64,000 nucleotides of DNA from CAYXLI01 sp964464925 (GTDB taxonomy: Bacteria > Acidobacteriota > Terriglobia > Bryobacterales > Bryobacteraceae), in the NCBI GenBank assembly GCA_964464925.1, contig CAYXLI010000014.1, positions 62,001-126,000 of the forward strand. The letters are read 5' to 3'. A program made the translations under genes and the position numbers. Each line of letters begins with the position of its first letter. The first letter of the stretch is position 1. Under the pieces are notes generated by a model. The model ran no database searches. It was not told the DNA's origin and saw only the letters and a list, made by a program, of their open reading frames with translations. Below, piece after piece: positions 61,821 to 64,000 of this stretch.

Positions 61821-62219
61821 TTAGAACGTTCGCGGCCACAACGCGGCCTGCACCGGCCTTTCGGCCAGGTTGATGATGATCGCGATGAGCGTCGTGTCCA
61901 GCTCCGGCCTGAACTCCAACGAATGCTGACATGCATGACGCAGGGTCAGGAGGGCGTCGTCCGGATGCTGCGTCTGGAGACCGCCATCTACCCACTTGTC
62001 GTAGGCGCTCTCGTCGCAGAGAACAAGATCGACTTCATGAGAAGCGGTGAGACTGAACGATAATCTCTGACCGCCAACGATTTCGAACACATAAGGCAGC
62101 TCATCGCACGCGCCCACGCTGATCACTTCGCATATCCCAAACGCAACCTGCTGCTCAGTTACAAACAACTCCGCAGAATCCCACGAACCGAACGACGATA
62201 TCTCCGGTTTTGACGCCAT
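61821..62219 (-). CDS. unknown-family protein, paralogue A of tandem module
   Basis: A 132-aa protein with beta-rich core (CEVISVGACDELPYVFEIVGGQRLSFSLTASHEVDLVLCDESAYDKWVDGG). It is about half identical along its length to the 134-aa product of 62616-63020. No known family is recognised and there is no signal peptide. It is divergent from a truncated sigma-like gene, and the whole block repeats downstream. Confidence 0.7.
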   Translation of the reverse strand: MASKPEISSFGSWDSAELFVTEQQVAFGICEVISVGACDELPYVFEIVGGQRLSFSLTASHEVDLVLCDESAYDKWVDGGLQTQHPDDALLTLRHACQHSLEFRPELDTTLIAIIINLAERPVQAALWPRTF

Positions 62220-62349
62220 TTGCCTCCGCCTCCCTACTGAGCAGAACGCTTTTGGTGGCCGCCAGAACTTACGGAATTTGACATCGAGAGCGTTCCGTCT
62301 ATACTGGTCAATTCGGGCTCTTCTGAGCGAAGGGTGAGCAGTCTACGCC

Positions 62350-62604
62350 ATGAAATCGCGAAGAAAGATCCCGCTGGTAGGCTCAGACGGGCAACCACTT
62401 CCTGAACGAATCCAGCGCGCCCTCCACGACCTCCTCCCCAGGTTCAATCGCTGGTTCCCATTGCAGGACGAAGTCGTGGTCACTGGACTGCTCGAAGAGG
62501 CCGGTCAGCGGATCAAAGAAAAAGAACGGAAGTCTGGTCCTGTCGAGCGCCTGCATGGATTCGCGTGGACGGTGCTGGCCGCGGCCGTTGTCCTCTGGGC
62601 GTAG
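62350..62604 (+). pseudogene. truncated copy of sigma-factor-like gene
   Basis: Its 84 residues (DGQPLPERIQRALHDLLPRFNRWFPLQDEVVVTGLLEEAGQRIKEKERKSGPVERLHGFAWTVLAAAVV) match the first ~85 of the intact gene at 63230, including the GAGQRI segment and LHxxAWxxLxxAAV. Homology ends just before the stop; the C-terminal sigma domains are lost. It seems to be a decayed duplicate. Confidence 0.7.
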
Positions 62605-62615
62605 CCGACCCCGGC

Positions 62616-63020
62616 TCAAAATCGGGAACTTCGGACATTGGCGAAAACAATCGATTCGAGATCTGCCTCATTGAAGTTAAAGAGAATAGCGACGAGTACG
62701 ATGTCGTTATCCGGCTTGAACTCGAACGAATGGGTTGTCGCATCTCTCAGCACCAAGAGTGCTTCGAGCGGCCGATTGGTCTCGAATTCCGCGTCGACCC
62801 AACCGTCGTATGCAGTCTCGCTGCAAAGCACAACGTCAAAGGCCAGAGAGGAGGTTACGTTGAACAACAATCTTTCGCCTTGACTGATCTCAAATACATA
62901 TGGCAGGTCGTCGTTAGGTGGTACCGTGACAACTTCGCAGATGCCGATTCCGTCATCCGGCGGCTTTGAGGCACTGATCCGCGGAGATTCTGCGCCTTCT
63001 AAATCAGGGTTGAATGACAT
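62616..63020 (-). CDS. unknown-family protein, paralogue B of tandem module
   Basis: A 134-aa protein similar to paralogue A (CEVVTVPPNDDLPYVFEISQGERLLFNVTSSLAFDVVLCSETAYDGWVDAEFE; LLVLRDATTHSFEFKPDNDIVLVAILFNFNEADLESIVF). The conserved V-L-C-x-E-x-A-Y-D-x-W-V-D motif sits mid-protein. Divergent from the intact sigma-like gene with a 209-bp gap. Confidence 0.7.
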   Translation of the reverse strand: MSFNPDLEGAESPRISASKPPDDGIGICEVVTVPPNDDLPYVFEISQGERLLFNVTSSLAFDVVLCSETAYDGWVDAEFETNRPLEALLVLRDATTHSFEFKPDNDIVLVAILFNFNEADLESIVFANVRSSRF

Positions 63021-63229
63021 TCACGTCTCCCGTGGCTGAATGCGAGACGGTCCGGAACGGACCAACCCTGGCGCGCACTGCCAATGTCGCCGGATTGTTT
63101 GGGCGCCGCGTCTCGACGCAAGATGAAACACATCTTGCACCCTCAGCCTCTATACGCAGAACGCAAAATTAGTGCGAATCATTACAAGTCACAGGCAGAA
63201 CAGACCCGCTGCCAAATCTGGGTGTCAGG

Positions 63230-63820
63230 ATGCGGTTTAATACCAACCTTCTTCTAGCGGACGTCGACGGCCAACCTTTGAGTGAGCATATCCACAGTGT
63301 TCTGCGAGATCTGCTTCCTCGTTTCAAGCGGACGTTTCCGCAAATCCGGGACGACGCACAGGTATCCGATATCCTCGAGGGGGCTGGCCAAAGGATCGCG
63401 GCGAGAGAGAAGCAACTGGGGCGGGTTTCGGAACTCCACAGGTACGCCTGGGTAGCGCTAAAAAATGCGGCCGTATCCGTGCAGCGGCGGTCCGAGGGAA
63501 AAATTCAGAGTTCTTCCATGTCATATTCCGATGCCGAGTGGCTGCTTGGACGCTTGTCCAGTACGTTTGGTAGCCCAGGTGCGATAGAGCAGTGCGTACT
63601 CCTCAAACAAGCACTCGATCTACTGACTCCGGAGGAGAGGCTGATCGCGATTCGCAGACAAGCCGGTTTCTCCGACCGCGAAATTGCAGAACACGTGAAC
63701 ACTTCCGCAGCAGCAATCGGTCAGAAGTACTTCCGCATGCTGCACCGTGTTCGCAAAATCTTAGCATTGGGGAGGACATCTGCAGATGACCGGTTTCGGG
63801 ATTCCATAGATCCTGAATGA
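63230..63820 (+). CDS. sigma-70-like (ECF type) regulator
   Basis: A 196-aa protein. The N-terminal part (LSEHIHSVLRDLLPRFKRTFPQIRDDAQVSDILEGAGQRIAAREKQLGRVSELHRYAWVALKNAAVSV) occupies the region-2 place, but strong region-2 landmarks are weak. The C-terminal part ALDLLTPEERLIAIRRQAGFSDREIAEHVNTSAAAIGQKYFRMLHRVRKIL is a clear sigma4 HTH. A partial gene with anti-sigma-like features follows 27 bp downstream. Probably a dedicated sigma factor. Confidence 0.75.
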   Translation: MRFNTNLLLADVDGQPLSEHIHSVLRDLLPRFKRTFPQIRDDAQVSDILEGAGQRIAAREKQLGRVSELHRYAWVALKNAAVSVQRRSEGKIQSSSMSYSDAEWLLGRLSSTFGSPGAIEQCVLLKQALDLLTPEERLIAIRRQAGFSDREIAEHVNTSAAAIGQKYFRMLHRVRKILALGRTSADDRFRDSIDPE

Positions 63821-63847
63821 GTCACGGCTGCGACCAGGGACCGGCGA

Positions 63848-64000
63848 ATGGATGAAAAGCCAAGCAACTCGGCGCACGGGGAAGTCGGCGGTGAGGAGTT
63901 TGATCGGCTGTTTGGAGCCGCAAATCCCAATCCCGGTCGGATTGGATGTCCCTCGCCAGCGGTCCTTCAGGCGTTGGCCGCGAAGCAACGGCCCATCGGG
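63848..64000 (+). CDS. partial gene, probable anti-sigma/membrane partner
   Basis: The ATG at 63848 opens a frame that runs off the right edge (MDEKPSNSAHGEVGGEEFDRL ... NPNPGRIGCPSPAVLQALAAKQRPIG). The GCPSPAVLQALA start resembles acidobacterial proteins in which a Cys-containing zinc-finger-like N-terminus is joined to a membrane helix. Position after a sigma-like gene suggests an anti-sigma role. Only 51 codons are visible. Confidence 0.55.
   Translation, partial: MDEKPSNSAHGEVGGEEFDRLFGAANPNPGRIGCPSPAVLQALAAKQRPIG

Noticed and set aside
63022..63038. Short match (CGTCTCCCG) to the tRNA-Gly 3' end as a possible attR
   Set aside because: Only 9 bp match in a GC-rich region, inside neither a tRNA nor a clear junction; a true attR would repeat a longer tRNA segment.

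Overview
This window fits a high-GC Acidobacteriota chromosome, most likely Solibacter/Bryobacterales. The evidence is a secreted protein ending in the 'Solibacter uncharacterised' C-terminal domain (TIGR03437 type), paired DUF1549/DUF1501 and DUF1800/DUF1501 genes, and a very large TonB-dependent receptor with an N-terminal carboxypeptidase-like domain. The lineage is an inference from gene content.

Positions 1-20 kb are chromosomal housekeeping and secreted-protein genes: a partial HDOD gene without an ATG start, two methyltransferase/small-protein genes, a tatA-tatC pair with unusual Tyr/Asp-rich tails, a PmoA-like (DUF6807) protein, the DUF1549/1501 and DUF1800/1501 pairs (both DUF1501 proteins carry twin-arginine signals), a bacteriohemerythrin, an MFS transporter, a WYL regulator and rmuC.

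Positions 20-32.5 kb form an L-arabinose locus: GH127 beta-L-arabinofuranosidase, a LacI-type regulator, araD, araB, a COG2407-type isomerase replacing classical AraA, a small membrane protein with a sodium:solute symporter, and a divergent TonB-dependent receptor. Four operator-like sites (TGYAAGSG core) lie in its two divergent promoter regions. Two overlap predicted transcription starts, which suggests one local LacI regulon.

At 32,894 a tRNA-Gly(CCC) gene is followed at once by a tyrosine recombinase and a small HTH protein: the left end of an integrative and conjugative element (ICE). Reading rightwards it carries traB-traF-ssb-traG-ardC, relaxase plus a TraJ-position RHH protein, a probable oriT region, traK-traL-traM, an ATP-dependent DNA ligase, a TcmP/DUF5131 'three-Cys-motif' pair, a RepB-type primase, and a complete mating-pair operon in Ti-plasmid order (trbBCDEJKLFGI). 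The palindrome ACAAGCTAGCTTGT and variants of it sit at four promoter regions of the element, including perfect 16- and 20-bp palindromes, and look like the operators of one uncharacterised regulator. The right attachment site was not found, so the element may end anywhere after about 59 kb or beyond the window.

The last 3 kb hold a methyltransferase and a tandemly duplicated module (a 132-134 aa protein of unknown family divergent from a sigma-factor-like gene). One sigma-like copy is truncated and the other is intact. A partial gene, probably encoding a membrane or anti-sigma-type partner, runs off the right edge.
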